From: Carallia brachiata
Lineage: Eukaryota; Streptophyta; Magnoliopsida; Malpighiales; Rhizophoraceae
DNA length: 64,000 nt
Assembly: GCA_021464245.1 (NCBI GenBank)
Contig: JADCRB010000043.1
Span: 4,892,794 to 4,956,793, forward strand
Direction: 5' to 3'
Below, piece after piece: positions 39,977 to 58,860 of this stretch; within the stretch, counting starts at the first letter, position 1; the number at the start of each line of letters is the position of its first letter. The notes beneath the pieces are model-generated. The model was not told the origin of the DNA, did not search any database, and saw nothing but the letters and a program-made list of their open reading frames with translations. The position numbers and the translations under genes are program-made.

Positions 39977-41798
39977 GTGGAAAAGAAAATAAATAGTAAT
40001 TTGTGAGAGAAAAAGTAAAAGATAATTGTTTGGATTGATAGAAAATGAATAGAAAAGAAAATGAGTAGAAAATTTTAAAATTTTCTTCTTCTTTTTCTTT
40101 TCCCTTAAAAAAATGCCAAATAAGATAAAAATCACTAAAGTGATTACTTGACAAAAACCCAAATCGAATAATTTGCCTGAGACTGAGACAATCCTATGTA
40201 TGCACTGTTGGATTATCATTTCCCGAAACTTTATACTGTGACACATCAGTTTGAAATTGACCCGCATATAATCTCATCTTTCATTTTCTTTAGGATTTTT
40301 CTTACCTTTGAAGGATGAATTTCCCTTCGTAGATGTCCTTTTCAACTAAGTTCACCCGTAGTCACCTTGATTGTTAAGAAGTTTTCGGACGATCTTTTTC
40401 AGCTTTCTTTTATCTCCTGTTTCCCACCGAGACCTTGTACCCAGAGACTCTCTCAATGGAATATACAATAATAACCAATCATGTAATGACAAATCATGCA
40501 TGATTATGTATTCGTTCCAAATTCCACCACTTGTGTTGTTGAGATAATAAAAGAGTTTAACCTTGTATGAAAGATCATAGGTTTGAACCCTGTCAAGTTA
40601 AATAGTAAAGTTAAATATATAGTAACCCTACAAAATCCCGAACAGTCGGGTGAATATTACTAACTTCGTGTGCTTACCCATTTTTTGCAACCCTTAGGTT
40701 TCGCCCTTGGGTCGAGAACTCCAAGGCCCCTCCCAAGTCCGGAACAACCTGGCACTCCCCCCTCATGTCAGCACGGGAACTCACAAACCAAGATCCACAA
40801 ATGACCCAAAGCACGCCGCTGCTGTTAACTATGAGACTTTTTTCAATCCTTACGCTCATTTTTTCCTGTTTCTTTAAACTGGTGACATCAGGGTTGATGC
40901 TGAATGCTCTCTTCGGCCCCTTAATCGTACTTCTTCTTTACATGTGACAGGCTACCATAAAGCTCATATTCTGTAGAGTCTGCTATGAACATAAAGCCTC
41001 GTTATATAGACAAATTAAAAAATTATTCAGATAATATACAAATTATAATAATTAGTGTATTTTGTGTAATAATAATAAAAAATTTAAAATAAAAAAAATT
41101 TATTATATTTTTTTAATTTTACATTTTATCACTGCAATTATATAAAATATGCTGATTATTATAGTTTAAATACTGTTTAGATTATTATTATTTTTTTTGG
41201 CCATAAACATTTACTGATCGTCTTAAATGTCCTATGTTTGCCTCTATTGCATTTTTATTTTTCCTTGACCACTGGAAGCTGGAGTTTGGTGACAAATCAG
41301 TATATTTCTACCCAGGCAAATCAAGTTCTAATCTTTGTGCTAGCACTCTCTACTAGTAAATAAATTGGGTGTTTGCATTTTTACAATATACTCTTTTTTG
41401 AAAATCCAAAAAAAACAAAAACCTTCATTGTTCCAAACAGGGAAAAAATCAACAAACTCCGAATATTCGTCATGGGCAATGCTCAGCACATTCTCAGACT
41501 TCACACCCTGGCTGCATAATAGAGTAGTGCGACACGTCCTCCCAAGCAACAATTTGCGAGAAAGTCGCGACATGTGAGACAGTTTTGCACACAAAATATA
41601 TATGACTATGATGGCATAGCAACCATTGACTTTAAAAGTGGGGTCCCAAGATCCACCAAACATTTTATGTATAGAATTTTATGGCTCTGTAACCAACAAT
41701 GGTCGGAATAAAAGTAAGATCTTCAGAATTAAATTGATCGTTAAGCTGAAAATATTAGTGGGTTAAAGTTCAACCAGTCAAACCAGTATTTGAACTGA

Positions 41799-41836
<38 letters not shown>

Positions 41837-42825
41837 TAATTTAAAAAATAATACTTATATATGATTATTAAATATTACTTTTTTTATTTTTAAGGATTAA
41901 ATTGAAAGTTTTAATTAAATTTAAAGCTCAAATTATAATTTAAATAAACTTTGAAATCAAATTATAATTTATGAAACTTTTATTTGGTTTGAACCGGTTG
42001 AATCGGTCCGGTTTTTCACCGATTTTGACCGGTCTGAGTTAAGAGCCAAAAGTTACCATGAACCGGCCTAGACCTTTGGTCGGTTACCGGTTGAACCGGT
42101 CGGACCGGCCGGTCTGATCCGATTCTAACAACACTAAATAAAAGTAGTTAGTTTTTTTTTTAAATAAGGTCTTGAATTCAAACTTTGTGGATAAAAAATA
42201 CAATGATAGGAGAGCTCCCCATAAGGGGTCTAATAGAAACACAAATTAAATTAATTAAGATTCAATATGATTTTCTAATACTGAGATCTAGCGCAAAAAA
42301 AAAATCACTTGGCACCGTGACAAGGCCATAAAAAAAGGTAAATAAACATTAGGACGAAACAAAACAAAATCATCCTAGAATCCAAACAGTGCATACAGTA
42401 GATTCCGTGCTTCTGCTAGTTTGAAGCTCCTCCTTCCACAGCCAGTTGCCACTATCCAGTTACTTTGTTTTCTATTTGAACCTCATCCTAGAGAAAAATC
42501 ATCATATATATTCATATAGTGTCCAAAACTAGTTCAACTGAAAAATTTTTTTGGACTGTGCATAATGGGAACAAGCATAGAAGATTTGATCATTTCTTTT
42601 CATCATTAAATTGTGCTGTCAAGGGTACTTTAATGGCCGAAATGTCATGAGTTCGTCAATCACTAATGGGGCGATTGGTGAAATTTATGTCTTTTGGACG
42701 GTGAAAACAAACCTGTTTTTGGAGTTTTATTCATATTTCAGGTCAAAGGGTTTCTAGTTCAATTCGCTGATATTTAATAATAAACATTTATTTATTTATT
42801 ATTCGCTGGCATTTTGAGTGATATA
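39977..42825. other. Repeat-rich intergenic interval
   Basis: No gene is recognised. Landmarks are: a GC-richer block at about 40680-40810 with no recognised domain; a (TA)n microsatellite at about 41803-41832; and a run of CCGGT/ACCGG motifs at about 41985-42125, typical of plant non-autonomous DNA transposons of unknown class. Frames such as 41340-41663 show no family resemblance. Confidence 0.6.
41803..41832. repeat. (TA)n microsatellite
   Basis: About fifteen TA dinucleotides, a simple-sequence repeat. Confidence 0.9.
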
Positions 42826-42835
42826 TTTATTAGTG

Positions 42836-43335
42836 GGGATATGCATTAAAAAAAGTCCTAAATCTTTAGATTTTTTTTTATTTAAGTTCTAAACCTTTTT
42901 AAGATTTCATTTCAGTCCTAAACCTTTTAATTTTGCTCCAAATCATTCATTCCGTTAGTTAAACCGTTAAAAATTACTGTTCACTAACGAAAATTTTTTT
43001 AAAAAGGTAAAATACACTATTTAAATATTTTTTTTGTTATTAAATACTTGTATTTTACTCTCAAATAGTAATATGTAAGTTGAGATTTTAGATTTTTTAT
43101 TTTATTTTTTTTAAGATTATATAAAATATTTCTGTTAACTGGTGAATTGAAATAATGTATTTTACCTTTTTTAAAAAATTTCTGTTAGTGAACAGTAATT
43201 TTTAACGGTTTGACTAACGAAAGGACTGATTTGGAGCAAAATCAAAAGGTTTAGGACTGAAATGAAATCTTAAAAAGGTTTAAGACTTAAATGAAAAAAA
43301 ATCTAAAAGTTTAGGACTTTTTTTACACATATCCC
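42836..43335. mobile_element. MULE-type MITE, 10-bp TSD (copy 2)
   Basis: A 500-bp element with ends GGGATATG and CATATCCC, flanked by perfect 10-bp duplications TTTATTAGTG (42826-42835 and 43336-43345). The inverted termini are about 190 bp, so most of the element folds on itself. The terminal AAGTCCTAAA phrases match copy 1 at 27958-28450, making these two members of one family. The longer, better matched arms here suggest this copy is younger or closer to the parent. Confidence 0.9.
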
Positions 43336-43345
43336 TTTATTAGTG

Positions 43346-44591
43346 TTAAGTAACCATCCCACAAAAAACTTAAACTGTTGGATCAGGTTTAGGCGAGCTT
43401 GTCAGGTTAAAAGTGTTAACAAAAGATAGACCCACCATATCAAGGAATTATTTCAACAAAAAATTTATGCTATCGGATGAAGTTCAATAATAATAAATCA
43501 TATATATATATATCAATTGGTAACTGAAAAAATAAAAATAAGCAAATATATATATATGACATATTTTGACTAAAAATTATTTTCATGTTTAAGTTCAAAA
43601 GTTGTGTTGACAACAAGAAAACTTATAAAGAGAATTGATTCCGTAATAATTTTAGTATTAATGAATCAATTATAAGGTTAGATAAAATTTATGATTCAAA
43701 TGCAACTTTATATAAACTGTTGAATTCAATTTATAAGTTAGACAAAACTTATGTGTCAAATTATAATTTTTGATATTTTTAGTCAAAGTCAATTAGACCA
43801 CAACATGACCTATTTCTCAGTTTTCGCAGCCCAATTCACATTTTACTAGCTTTTTTCTGATTTTTTTTTTTTTTATTACTGAAAAAATCAAGATGGACAA
43901 TTTTTTATTTTTCAATCCAATAATCAGTCTTAGTCAGGTTTTATCACATCTACATTGGGACAAGCTATCAAGAAGTCATAAACTTTTATGTATTTTTGTA
44001 ATTGAGTCATAGACTTTTTAAGCTTTCAAACTAGCTTTAAATCTTTGTTTTCATTTCATGTGTGTCCTTTTTTTGACAGGAATTGGGTTAATTGATAGAT
44101 ATATAATTTGACCTAATTAAGAGTATAAAAAATCTAAACATACCCTAAACATATTTTGCTAAAATTTTCTACTTTTTCCCACATATAAAAGGAAAAAAAT
44201 CATATATTCTCCTAAGAAAAATTTAAAGTTTTTTTCGTTTATATTTTGGAGAAATTCATTAAAATACGCGAACAGACATATTTCATTGTTTTTGAATTAT
44301 ATTTAAATATTTTTTTATACAGTCTCAATTAGGTTAAAGTGCTTATTTTCACGTTCATCTTTTGAAATACTCTTCCCTTGTGCATACATACAAATGTAAG
44401 AAGCAGACTGTTTTTGTGCCTTGCCAATTAAGTACAGCAGACTAAAAATACTAAATCAATGAACGTAAAACTGCGGACAAAAAGAAAAATGGAGATGGAT
44501 GTCCAAGTTTATGATGGTGCCAGATCGGCAATATGCAATTATGTTTTTTAAAAGCTTCATCACACTTTTGGAGAAAACTCAATATCTTCTA
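43346..44591. other. Intergenic downstream of CRK
   Basis: AT-rich, with no exon. From about 44400 to 44591 is the CRK 3' UTR, shown by its similarity to 54345-54505 next to the CRK pseudogene. Confidence 0.6.
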
Positions 44592-51339
<6,748 letters not shown>

Positions 51340-51928
51340 TTTGTTTTTTCCTTTTTTTTCTTAATCGATGAATGTAGTCCGTAAATTAACAATGGAGGTT
51401 GGATTTTTAATTGAATTATAAAGGAAAAAGTTAGACTGCGGAGGTGGGAACGGAAGAGTGGGAACGGAAGAGGGGGCACTAGGTCCCGCATTACTCTAGT
51501 GTCTCTGTCTGTTTTCTTATTTGTAAAGAGAGTGCCCGTAAATATCTCAGGCATTTTGTTATAAAAAAATTCTCAGACGAAATTTAACTGTTATTTTTAA
51601 AATAACGATTAATATTTTTAAAATATAAAAATAAAATGTATTACAAAAATATCAGTTTTTTTTTAAAAATTATCAGTTACCATTTTAACCGGGATAAAAA
51701 TTACCGAAATACAAACTTTTAGTTTTTGTAAAACTTAATGATTTGTATATGATTGTAAAAGTATATATTTGCATACAATTATTAAAAAAATTGTTATTTG
51801 TCTGTATAGTCGTTAAACAGGTCTATATACAAATTTAATTTGGTTTTTCACAAAAATTTAAAGAAAAAATGATCAGGCCGGCGCAAGGACTACGCTCAGT
51901 ATGTCAACGCATCATCTAACTTGTCTTA
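51340..51928. other. CRK promoter side
   Basis: Upstream of the CRK start codon. No exon is recognised. The minus-strand frame at 51312-51554 overlaps the leader and has no family resemblance. Confidence 0.55.
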
Positions 51929-52430
51929 GGGATGTAAAGGAATTAATACATTCATTAAAAATTTAATGACTCGATTCGATAAAAATTTATTCGAACTTCG
52001 AGATAAAAAATAATTTAATAAACGAATCAAATTTGACTAAGAGTATGTTCGATTCAACGAAACTCATGAATAACTCATTTAAGTATTATTTAAGGCTTTT
52101 CTTAAATTCATCAAAACCTTTGTCTGGTATGCCATTAAAATATATTTGAGATGCTTCTTTGATCAATGAAATAATTTTTTTCGAAAATAATGACAAAATT
52201 GTGCACATTTAATCTCTCATAAATCCTACATTTGTGGACAATTTATGTATTGAAATGTTCTATTATATTTATAATTATACATTAAAAACAAATTTTTATT
52301 TTTTAAATTATTAATAATTTAATTCTATTTATAAAAATATTTTTATAATTTTAATTATTTTTATAAATAATATTAATAGACTCGGATCGACAAAAGACAT
52401 GTTCGACTTAGCTGGTCTCGTTTACACCCT
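51929..52430. mobile_element. Possible DNA-transposon MITE
   Basis: The left end GGGATGTAAA and, inverted, the right end AAGGGTGTAAACGAG bracket about 500 AT-rich bases, with TTCGA/TCGAA phrases on both sides. No clear target-site duplication was seen, so this is tentative. Confidence 0.35.
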
Positions 52431-52689
52431 TGTTTTTTTGTGGTACTGTAATTGGACCCATAACTAAAAATACGTAGGCAAAGATAATAGGCACAGAGGG
52501 TGTCAGAGGTGCCATGGCAATGAAACTTAAAATTTTTATTTTTTATTTTTTAAAAATTAAATTTTAAAATAAAATTAAATATATTTAAAGTAATATTAAA
52601 TATAATTTAAAAAATAATATTAAATATATTTAAATTTAATTTTTTTTAAAAATTAATTTTTTATTATTCTTATTGGGGAACCATCGGGT

Positions 52690-53720
52690 GACCGTGGACA
52701 TAGACCACCGGTCCAGCTATTGGGACTCTTTGTAATTTGATGGTTCTTAGAAGTCATCGAATACCAAGTCGAGCAAAGCAGCCATTGGCTATCCAAGCAA
52801 CGTGGCGGAAAATCTCATTTGGGACAAATTTTGCCTGTGGTCCTCTGGAAAGTAGGAAAATCGAGTTCAGATTACAGGTAGGAACCGCATCGCAAAAGCG
52901 GATGTGACTACTGAGATACAAATTTTGTATTATGTGTGTGTCAAAAGATTAAAAATACTTAATAAATAATTATATATGACAAATCTAATAATTATGTAAA
53001 TTCGGATTTGAAACACACTTAATTTGAAGTGCCCATAAAATTTTTTTTTAGAAAAATCATATAATTTCATTATATTATACTAATTTTTTTAATCATAAAT
53101 TTTATTGAATTACGAATTATATATATTTTTATGAATTTCAAACTAATCATAAGCAACAGAACATAAAGACTTTTATATAACGATAGGTCGATAGCTGCTT
53201 TGCATTGCGTTGCTTGACTTGGTTTTTCTAATCATAAAGACTATTCAAGTCGGCCCTTTGGATGCTACAGTTTTGTCAGTCATCGAAAAACCAAGTCAAG
53301 CTAGTCAAGCAACGCAACTCAATGCAATGCAGCTATCAACCTATTGTTATCTAAAGCAGCAAGTCGGCAAGTTACACTTGGAAGAAATTTTTTCCAGTGG
53401 AAAGGTAGAAAAGATTGGAATTTTTTTATTATTATTAGATTCATTTCTCGTTAGTTCTGAGTGTGCATGGAAAGATAAAAAATGTACGATAATTATAATA
53501 ATGGACCATGTGAGTACACCTTTAAGACCCATCACCGTAAGTACGTAAATTTTCTACAGAAAATCATATGATCACATTGCGTTGTTACATTTTTGTGTCC
53601 ATCATCAGTTTTATTGAGCTACCAACTATATAACATTTTTATAAATTTCAGAACGCATCATATGCATTTGAACACAAAACATTTAGAGCTCTTAACTATT
53701 GAGGTCCTCTTTGAAGACTA
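52690..53720. repeat. Dispersed repeat family, also at the window's right end
   Basis: Phrases recur between this stretch and 63290-64000. Examples are CGTGGCGGAAAATCTCATTT at about 52801-52820 versus GGCGTGGTAGAAAATCTCG near 63430, and CCTTTGGATGCTACAG near 53255 versus CCTTTTGGATACCATAG near 63967. The phrase AGTCATCGAATACCAAGTCGAGC near 52754 is echoed at 53275. The order is partly preserved, which suggests two or three diverged copies of one mobile repeat whose class I cannot name. Confidence 0.5.
53189..53338. repeat. Imperfect palindrome, arms about 42-53 bp
   Basis: The left arm, GATAGCTGCTTTGCATTG to TTGACTTGGTTTTTC (53189-53230), matches the reverse complement of 53286-53338, which contains the extra segments GAGTTGCG and TAGCTTGAC. 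The loop is about 55 bases. It lies within the dispersed repeat and could be a terminal foldback of it. Confidence 0.8.
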
Positions 53721-54340
53721 AATGTTAACAAAAACATTTGAGCGTAATTCATGCTAGTTTATTTCATGCATACGGATTTCTAAATGTTGGTGAATTTGAC
53801 GGTCAAGAGGACAAATGTGTAGGTTAAGCTTCTTTCAATTTTTAAATGAGACCCCCCCCCCCCCCAAAAAAAAGAAGAAAAAAGTTGAGAGAACATGCAA
53901 ATTAAAGGATTTGTTATTTTTATTCTTTTTTTTAGTATAATTTATTTATAATTGTATATCCCATAAATTTAAATTGCATCATAATTATGTTGGTTATCGT
54001 ACTTGTGAACTAATGCTAGCAGTCATTGGTGTCCTCATTCAACATTTACTATAGGGAGGACCCTTCACCTAAGCACTGATATGTCTGTGTGAGACTCTGC
54101 TATAGCATATTACAATGATTGCAGAATCTAAAATCCAACATCCAACCCACCAACCTTCAAATCCAATTTGGACGAAGAACAACCATATATTTCAAGATAG
54201 GGGATAAGTACTGGGTTACGTATATGGAATGCACGCTGAATCACCATCCAAACCATCATTTTAAATCAAAGCTTTGGACTTTCCTTTCCTCCTGCCCTTC
54301 ATTAAAATGTAGAATTATTTTGTTAGATAGTTTCTCTTCA
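53721..54340. other. Intergenic, nothing recognised
   Basis: AT-rich, with a C14-like homopolymer followed by oligo-A at about 53850-53872. No exon is recognised. Confidence 0.6.
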
Positions 54341-54505
54341 TAATAATAAGCAGACTGATATAAGCAGCAGATTGCTTTATTGCCTATCAATTCCAGCACA
54401 CTGATGGTACTAAATCAATAAACATGGAATTGTGGATAAAAAGAAAAAAAATGAAGAACGATTTCCAAGCTTAGATGGTGCGAGATTTGGCAATGGACCA
54501 AATAG

Positions 54506-55732
54506 GTAACCAATTGTTTTTCACCGAAGGGTATCCTCAGCGACATAAAGGCCAAATTGTCACTGACACATCCACTTAAGAAACTTGTATGAGTTGTCAA
54601 CGTGTAAAAAAATTGTGGGTCCAGGCAAATTTGCTCAGAAATTACATATCAAAGCACGAAATACACGTCAGCAAATATTCCAACAGGTACGACACCAGAA
54701 AATCCAAAGACGAAATCGCGAGAACAGCACTAATGGAGAGTTAATAGTGCAATTGAAATTGTACCTAAAAAAGGTGCATTTGAAACTAGGTTTGTCTTTC
54801 AGGAGTCAGGAAGAAGTTTTTGAAGTAGAAAGCTAGGAACTGGAAAGACAATTCCAAATATATATTAACACATCTAATTATTGAAACTAGTCGACCTATG
54901 TCGGTCTTCATTTTTGGGGTCAACATTTAATTTTGGTTTTCTCTGTGATTGTGGGTAATTAGATGAATTAGTAGAGGCAATTAGTGTATTACAGGCTTGA
55001 TGAGAGCCACAATCAATTACCGATTGAACAGAGTTTTTGTCCCATCCTCTTCTACTTTACCATATGAACATCCTTCCTTTATCCTCTGATTATCAAGATC
55101 ATCTTCATGGGAACAACACCCAACCATCAACAATGCCTTTTTCCCGCAAAAATTTCCTTCATCCGTACTTCTGTCAACAATGCCTACATGGGCTATGGAG
55201 CGATATTTTTCCCCCTAGGTTTTTGGGCATAATTTTGGAGGAGATGGAGACTTCCTTCATCACGTCTTCCTTGTTTTCGATTGGTCCATGCCACGTAGAC
55301 ATAGTTTAAGTGAGTCCACGTCAGATGTGCTGATGTCTCGATGTAGTAAATCTGTATACAAAACTTTTCTATTTGGCAATATGCAATTGATATCCAATAT
55401 CTGGATGGGAGCATAGGACACAGAGTATATAGAGTCATTTTACCTTAACTTTTAACTTATGTCTTTTATATATTATATATTATGTACAACAATCTTAACT
55501 ATTATACATATAATGCTTGTTGCATATAAACTTTAACCTTTAAACACATAATGTTTACAAGATCTATGTTCATATGTTTATTACACATTCAATTTAACTA
55601 TTATGCACACAATACCTTTTTTTTGAAAAAAAATTAAAAAAATGGGTGATGGTTCCTACCATTGCACCCGCACCCTCTCTACTCTTTCTCTCTCCCTATC
55701 CACCTAGTCTAATCCCTGTTCAGCTAACATTT
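54506..55732. other. Segment interrupting the CRK pseudogene 3' flank
   Basis: Sequence left of 54505 matches CRK 3' flank up to GGCAAT (about 44525), and sequence from 55735 (ATGCAATTATG) matches from the next base on. The 1.2 kb between is therefore an insertion here, or a deletion in the parent. It shows no clear inverted termini, coding domain or duplication. Confidence 0.6.
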
Positions 55733-57332
55733 CTGTATGCAATTATGTTTTTCAAAACTTCATCACACTTTTGGAGAAAATTCAATAGCTTCCACTATCG
55801 GGGAGAGACAACAGTAATTGGTACTTCATCAACAAAAATGGGGGCTAACTTGCCCTTGTATTAATCCAGTTCCAAGCCCTTCATTGACATGGTCTACTTT
55901 ACTCTACCATGGACGAAAGGCCAAATGTTTAGGCAATGGCAAGTCCACGTAATAGCTATTAAGCATCATAACAACTGTTGCCAATGTAGGTCTTTCAATT
56001 GGATCCTCGTGAACACATAATAAGGCTATTTGGATGAATCTAACAACTTCATTTAATGAATGCGTTACCGTCATATTTGGATCAAATGCTTATAATGGTC
56101 TCCCGTCTCTCTAAGGCTTCTAGACCTGTACATATATTCAAACAATGATCAATCATGTTGTGTAGGTACCACTGATTCTCAATTTGATTATGATGATAAC
56201 TCAATGACCGGAATTTGGATATTTACATAGCTCACAAGGTGTTCAGCACCTTCTTTTATATAGAACGAACAGTTCCTCTTTCCACTAACAATTTCAAGAA
56301 GGAGTATAACAAAACTGTACACATCAGACTTGACAGAGAATTGTTCATGCATAGCATATTTTGGAGACACACAACCACTTGAAAACCGAACGCAAAGGGA
56401 ACACTATTAGATTGGAAAAAAAAAATTTCTTCTAAAGCACTAGCAATTTGACAAATGTTGGCTGCATACTATATTGTGCACCATTTTAACAAAATACGAC
56501 AAAGTATTAAGAAAAAGTGAGGACAATATTGATTTTATCATCCCTTTAAACTCAGTTTCTATATACCATAACATTCATTTGAACAATGCTGAAAAAGTAA
56601 GGAGACGATGAACTTACTATGTCCCCACAATTTTGTTCGTGCTTCCTTTAGTTTGATCAACTCTAAAAAGCGTAGCCATTCTAAAATTTGATATTTTTGG
56701 ATTCATATCTCCATCTAACAGAACATTTCTAGCTTTAAGGTCATGATGTATAATCCTTAGCCAGGAGTCTTCATGAAGATAAAGAATTCCTGTAGCGATT
56801 CCTTTAATTATTTTTTGACGAGTCAACCAATCCAAAAGTCCTTGCATTTTCGGATCTACATGCTCATGAAAGCAGACACTCAAATTGTAATTTAGGAACA
56901 TATATGTTTTGTTTAGAATGAAAGAAATTGATGCATGTTCTATGACTACAATTAATGAGTAAGACCAACATACCAAATAGAAAGTAATCGAGGCTTCTGT
57001 TGGGCACATATTCATAAATGAGTATCTTTTCTTTTCCTTCCAACCAAAATCCTAGCAGTCTCACAATGTTTATGTGCTGAAACTTGGCTGCCAAGAGGAC
57101 CTCATTCCTAAATTCTTCTACACCTTGTGTAGAACTTCTCGACAGCCTCTTAACAGTTATTTCTTGTCCATTAGGAAATACACCTTGATAATTAGCTTTC
57201 AAAAATGATTAGAAAAGCTCTATTATATTACTGGATCCCAATATTTTGATTAGTGCAATTATGCAGTTACGAAAAAAATGAGACACAGAATCGACATATT
57301 GCAAATGACCATTTTTTTTTTCAATCAAATGC

Positions 57333-57390
57333 TTTTTTCTGCAACAAAAAATAGATGAAAAAAATACTTCATCTTTTGTTGCAGAAAAAA
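57333..57390. repeat. Near-perfect hairpin
   Basis: TTTTTTCTGCAACAAAA on the left is mirrored by TTTTGTTGCAGAAAAAA on the right, with AGATGAA/TTCATCT extending the stem. It lies within about 230 bases (57246-57478) that the homologous CRK intron lacks, so it looks like a small MITE insertion. Confidence 0.8.
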
Positions 57391-57598
57391 GGGTCTTGTT
57401 GTAGAAAAAAAAAGATCGATTGTAATGTGTCAGAACCGCGTCTGACTTTTCTTGTGGCTTTGTATCTTTTTTATATTTTAATATGATGTGGAACATACTA
57501 TCTATCTAATGAAGCTCCTATGTGCCGCATGAGACTTTTTGGCTTATTTATAGTCTAGAAGTTCCTAGTTCATGAGACTCCTACACTAGTGGGGTTAT

Positions 57599-58138
57599 TG
57601 TTATTACAGGAATATTAAGAATAAAGAGAGAGTTTACAAAGAGGGAGCAAGAGGAAAGAAGAGAATGGACATTAACTAAACACTTTTTCATTTACAATCT
57701 TCTCAAAATATACATGATCTTCATAGCTTATAAGTGTAATCATAGTCTAAGCATAGCTGATAATTATATCTCTTATTTTAATCATAGTCTAAGCATAACT
57801 GATAATTATATCTCATATTTCAGCTAGAGTGAGTTAAGAAAAGGAAACCAAATCAAATCTATGCTAACTCACATTAAAAAAAAAAAACAGCAAGTACATC
57901 TAGCTTTATTAAACAAGTACCTTCATAAAATAACGAAACTTGTCATCAACATGGTCTAATTACAACTAAAGCATTACATCCAAAGTAAAAGTACATGACC
58001 AAAAAACTTCAAAAAGCCTTAAGCAACTATGCCTTTCTCGCCAAGCATCTTTATTGCCTCTGTACAATCTACAGCAACAAAAAAACTGATTTTTCAACTT
58101 GATATGGCCTGAGCAACAAGGAAGTTAATCAACCAACA
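57599..58138 (-). repeat. Copia LTR, left (3') copy, 540 bp
   Basis: On the plus strand it begins TGTTATTACAG and ends AACCAACA, so the termini are TGTT and AACA. It is similar to the LTR at 62191-62689 but carries an extra 42-bp tandem duplication (57739-57780 and 57781-57822). Confidence 0.9.
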
Positions 58139-58152
58139 TCTCCTCCTTAGAT
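58139..58152 (-). other. Polypurine tract of copia element
   Basis: TCTCCTCCTTAGAT on the plus strand is AAGGAGGAGA on the minus strand, directly abutting the 3' LTR. This is the expected place for plus-strand priming. Confidence 0.7.
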
Positions 58153-58860
58153 TCTTTAGTGTTCACGCCGATCTTCAATTTCAAATACTCAAACTTGTTT
58201 CTTGTTAAGGGCTTGGTCAGTATATCTGCAACTTGCTCCTCAGAGCTGCAATGTGTCAGCTTCGCTTCAACTTCCTGCTAAACCTCTCTAATATAGTGAT
58301 ATTTAATCTTAAAGTGCTTGGTCCTTCTATGAAAAACAGGGTTTTTGCATAGTGCTACTATTGATTGATTGTCAACTTTAATTTTAGTGGCCTCAAATTA
58401 ATCATGCTTTTAAACCCTGCAACATTTTTCTCAAACAGATTGCATGATTCACTGCAACAACAATTGCAATTGCAGCAATGTATTTTGCTTATGTAGTGGA
58501 TTGTGTAATTACATTCTGCTTCTTAGAACTCGAAGTGAACTTGCTTGATCCCAAATAGAAAAGATACCCTGAGTGCTCTTTATGTCATCACTACTTCCAG
58601 CCCAATCACTATCTGAGTAGCCAATCAACTTCAGATTTGTATTCCTTTTGAACCAAACACGAAACTAAATTGTACCTTTCACATATCTCAGTATTCTTTT
58701 TGTTGCATTGTGATGTATTTCACTGGGAGCTTGCATAAATCTGGATAGAAGACTTGTTGTCTGGTTGCTGTCAAGTCCAATAAACCTCCAACCAAGATTC
58801 TGTGACTAATGTTGTCTGTTTTCTTAGCTCTATCTTCTTTACATAGTTTCTCTCTTGGGT

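Larger units (their letters stand above)
54345..57530 (-). pseudogene. Degenerate CRK kinase-domain paralogue
   Basis: Truncated duplicate of the CRK at 44592. The kinase exons are at about 57182-56972, 56858-56618, 56378-56226 and 56126-55862, with similarity extending into introns and the 3' flank (54345-54505). The ectodomain, membrane segment and Gly-loop exon are missing. Losses in the kinase core are: HRD is HHD, DFG (Mg-binding) is NFR, SPE is SPK, and the last kinase exon carries several in-frame stops (V-stop-K-P-stop and P-L-stop). The lysine in ITVKRL remains. The 3' flank is split by about 1.2 kb (54506-55732) not found in the parental copy. It cannot make an active kinase. The copia element lies directly upstream of it. 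Confidence 0.88.

Noticed and set aside
39828..40267. Two Phe/Leu/Ser-rich minus-strand frames
   Set aside because: They cover AT-rich simple sequence and the end of the tandem duplication. There is no membrane-protein family resemblance beyond hydrophobic composition.
40545..40640. B-box-like GGTTTGAACCC, possible SINE or tRNA relic
   Set aside because: No matching A box, cloverleaf or target-site duplication.
41985..42125. CCGGT-rich stretch as a regulatory array
   Set aside because: The ACCGGT phrases look like decayed transposon ends and are not near a start codon.
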